Source: Paracoccaceae bacterium (lineage in GTDB: Bacteria; Pseudomonadota; Alphaproteobacteria; Rhodobacterales; Rhodobacteraceae). Taken from it: a stretch of 57,066 nucleotides of DNA. Made by a program: the position numbers and the translations under genes. The notes under the pieces were generated by a model. That model was given only the letters and a program-made list of their open reading frames with translations, was not told where the DNA came from and did not search any database. Shown here piece after piece: positions 55,288 through 57,066 of this stretch. The stretch is from NCBI GenBank assembly GCA_026709265.1, contig JAPOTI010000138.1:1-57066 (forward strand), in the 5' to 3' direction. Within the stretch, counting starts at the first letter, position 1, and every line of letters starts with the position of its first letter.

Positions 55288-56655
55288 TCACCCATTGCTT
55301 GATGCAGGAGCCTGCAACCATGAAGGGAGCAGGTCGCCATGTGCGGCAATGAGCGCATCGATCAGGTTGCTGATCTGGTCGGGATCAAGTTCTGCTGCAG
55401 TATGGGGATCGAGCAGCGCGGCGTGGCGTACAAAGGCAGGATTTCGGTGCATCAGGGCCGCGACTGTCAGCTCCTGGACATTCACACTGGTGCGCATCAA
55501 GGCCGTCAGCTGGGGTGGCAAGGATTGTTGACGAATCGGGTGAATTCCAGAACCATCGACGTAACAGGGAACCTCAACACAACAATCTTTCGGCAGTGCC
55601 GCGATGAGGTGACCATTTCTGACATTACCATGGATCAAAGATGACTCGCCTGTCCAGACTGAGTTGATGATATCTGCCGCGTATTCCTTGCTCTGACTCA
55701 CTTCCAGCCTGTCGGCCTTGCGAAAGGACTCAGAAATCTGTTGCCAGGTCGCCATCTGTTCTTCGCAACGCCGGACATATTCATCCAGCGGAATCTGGAA
55801 TTTATCAATCAGTTCCGGATGCCCATTCTTGATGAACCAGGGGACATATTCGGCGAAATGTTCTGAACTCTCAGTCACGAAATAACCGAGGTGGCGCATG
55901 ACCTCATAACGGATCAGGTTAGGACAGTTCGGATATTCACGGTTCGGTTTGGGAATCCGACCCGCTGCGTATTCGGCCAACAGGCGCGGATAGAGATCTT
56001 CGGTGCGACCATCACGCAATCGTTCCTCGAGGGTGAGGAAGAAAGCGACATGATTGATGCCGGCACAGGTAAATTGCATCCGTTCAACGGGTATTTCCAG
56101 ATCCCACGCCAGTGAATTGATTGTCTCCTGCACCGAATGACAGAGTCCAACGCAACGAATATCAGGGTATCGTGCGTTGATCGCCCAGCAATTGATTGCC
56201 ATCGGATTGACATATTGGAGGAGAATGGCACCCGGACAAAGCGCGGTTATATCATCACAAAGCTTCCACAGATGCGGGACGGTCCGGAGGCCTCGCATGA
56301 TTCCACCAACCCCCAGCGTATCCCCGATCGTCTGACGAAGACCAAACCTTTTCGGAATTTCAAAATCTGTCACTGTGGCCGGGTGAAAGCCGCCGATCTG
56401 AAACGCACAAATCACGAAATCCGCCCCGTCCACGGCTTCACGTTGACATTCGCTCGCCGTGATTTCAGCACACGCATCCAGCGTGTCGACCAATTTTCGT
56501 GCAACGATTTCGGCTTCGCCGAGTCGCTCCGCGTCAATATCCATCAACGCGATTGTCGCTCCGCTGAGAGCGGGCCGCTGCAAGATATCCCCCACGATAT
56601 TCTTCATAAATACCGTTGAACCCGCGCCAATAAAGGCGATCTTTGGATTCACCAT
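55288..56655 (-). CDS. Glycoside hydrolase family 4 enzyme, alpha-galactosidase-like
   Basis: NAD- and Mn-dependent family 4 glycosidase (about 455 aa), cytoplasmic. The NAD fold opens with KIAFIGAGSTVFMKNIVGDI; the metal-binding cysteine and histidine are in VGLCHSVQETI and GINHVAFFL, and LLQYVNPMAINC carries the N-P. The C-H-S-V-Q variant is typical of the MelA alpha-galactosidase/alpha-glucuronidase branch rather than the 6-phospho branch. ATG 56655 behind AGGAGGGA is chosen over an upstream frame start at 56745. It precedes the GH2 gene by 277 bp; the two could act in turn on a mixed galactoside/uronide. Confidence 0.9.
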   Translation of the reverse strand: MVNPKIAFIGAGSTVFMKNIVGDILQRPALSGATIALMDIDAERLGEAEIVARKLVDTLDACAEITASECQREAVDGADFVICAFQIGGFHPATVTDFEIPKRFGLRQTIGDTLGVGGIMRGLRTVPHLWKLCDDITALCPGAILLQYVNPMAINCWAINARYPDIRCVGLCHSVQETINSLAWDLEIPVERMQFTCAGINHVAFFLTLEERLRDGRTEDLYPRLLAEYAAGRIPKPNREYPNCPNLIRYEVMRHLGYFVTESSEHFAEYVPWFIKNGHPELIDKFQIPLDEYVRRCEEQMATWQQISESFRKADRLEVSQSKEYAADIINSVWTGESSLIHGNVRNGHLIAALPKDCCVEVPCYVDGSGIHPIRQQSLPPQLTALMRTSVNVQELTVAALMHRNPAFVRHAALLDPHTAAELDPDQISNLIDALIAAHGDLLPSWLQAPASSNG

Positions 56656-57066
56656 CACTTCAGTCCCTCCTGAGGACACGCAACATGAACATGCCGCGTG
56701 GCAATAACCGTGATTTCTGATTTCGCAAGCCTGATAACGCAACAATGTGCACCCCTGACATCAAGAACCCTTCTCCCCGTAAGGGGGATATCCCAGACAC
56801 GTACATTTTGGTTTTTCCTGTCCAACGGCATCCACGATTGAACCTGTCCTGTGCCGATTCTCTTCCCCGGCAGCTTTTTCACTGGGCTGAGTTTTTGGAT
56901 CCTGATCGTCCACCGACATTCTCATGCATGGTACCAGCCCAGGGTCGGACATGTCTGATTGAACCGCTTGGGCAATCTGATCGCCAACGGCAACAGGAGT
57001 CTCGGGGTTGCTAACCCATCTTTAACGTTGTGTGTATTTGCGTCAATCCATGACGGGCCCAATTTT
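56656..57066. other. Right-hand end, upstream of the GH4 gene
   Basis: About 410 bp containing the probable GH4 promoter. No supported gene; one short minus-strand frame (about 56761-56952) is without a match. Any ABC importer for these glycosides would lie outside the window. Confidence 0.4.

Overview
The window reads as an alphaproteobacterial chromosome segment of moderate GC content. The basis is the family content: a secE/rpmI/rplT/pheS block, DUF1244, pyruvate kinase, a twin-arginine solute-binding protein, a TRAP carrier, pncA/pncB and gyrB. The genus is not resolvable from sequence alone. Several genes start with TTG or GTG behind good ribosome binding sites. I recognised no classical transcription factor in the whole 57 kb.

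Layout. (1) 1-650: a truncated IS5-type insertion sequence on the minus strand abuts the tail of a second IS5-type transposase on the plus strand. (2) 924-8295: an ABC importer with two permeases, two different ATPases and a Tat-exported binding protein, followed by dihydroxyacetone-kinase-type dhaK and dhaL, then pyruvate kinase (8396-9832). (3) 10085-15770: tRNA-Trp, then about 5.6 kb of accessory DNA. This holds a broken serine recombinase, one solitary type I-E-like CRISPR repeat, an HD phosphohydrolase paired with a small Panacea-like protein, a secreted hypothetical and a CoiA-like protein. (4) 15771-18128: secE, rpmI, rplT, pheS and DUF1244, with neither nusG nor pheT in its usual place. 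(5) 18184-24901: an Asp/Glu racemase-family gene divergent from an ABC operon (binding protein, two permeases, ATPase) that also carries an alpha/beta hydrolase and an RraA-fold protein. (6) 25137-32565: housekeeping genes (class A PBP, MlaC-like, RidA, a GNAT/FemAB-like protein, pterin dehydratase, peroxiredoxin, ferredoxin reductase, rsmD). (7) 33241-34001: a HEPN/MNT toxin-antitoxin pair. (8) 34496-48351: MltB, TRAP dctPQM with a D-amino-acid-dehydrogenase-like enzyme, cupin, metallo-hydrolase, pncB/pncA, MaoC, GNAT and gyrB. (9) 48403-52280: a second accessory patch with another HEPN/MNT pair, a Schlafen/AlbA_2 gene broken by a 100-bp miniature transposon, a second 100-bp miniature transposon, and a PD-(D/E)XK-like protein. 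(10) 52681-56655: GH4 and GH2 glycosidases.

The strongest unusual signal is the pair of miniature inverted-repeat elements at 49690-49789 and 50775-50874. Each is exactly 100 bp, each is bounded by a perfect 8-bp target duplication, and their ends are related while their cores are not. Removing the first plus one duplication (108 bp) restores one continuous reading frame. The second strongest is the island between tRNA-Trp and secE with its HD/Panacea-like two-gene module.
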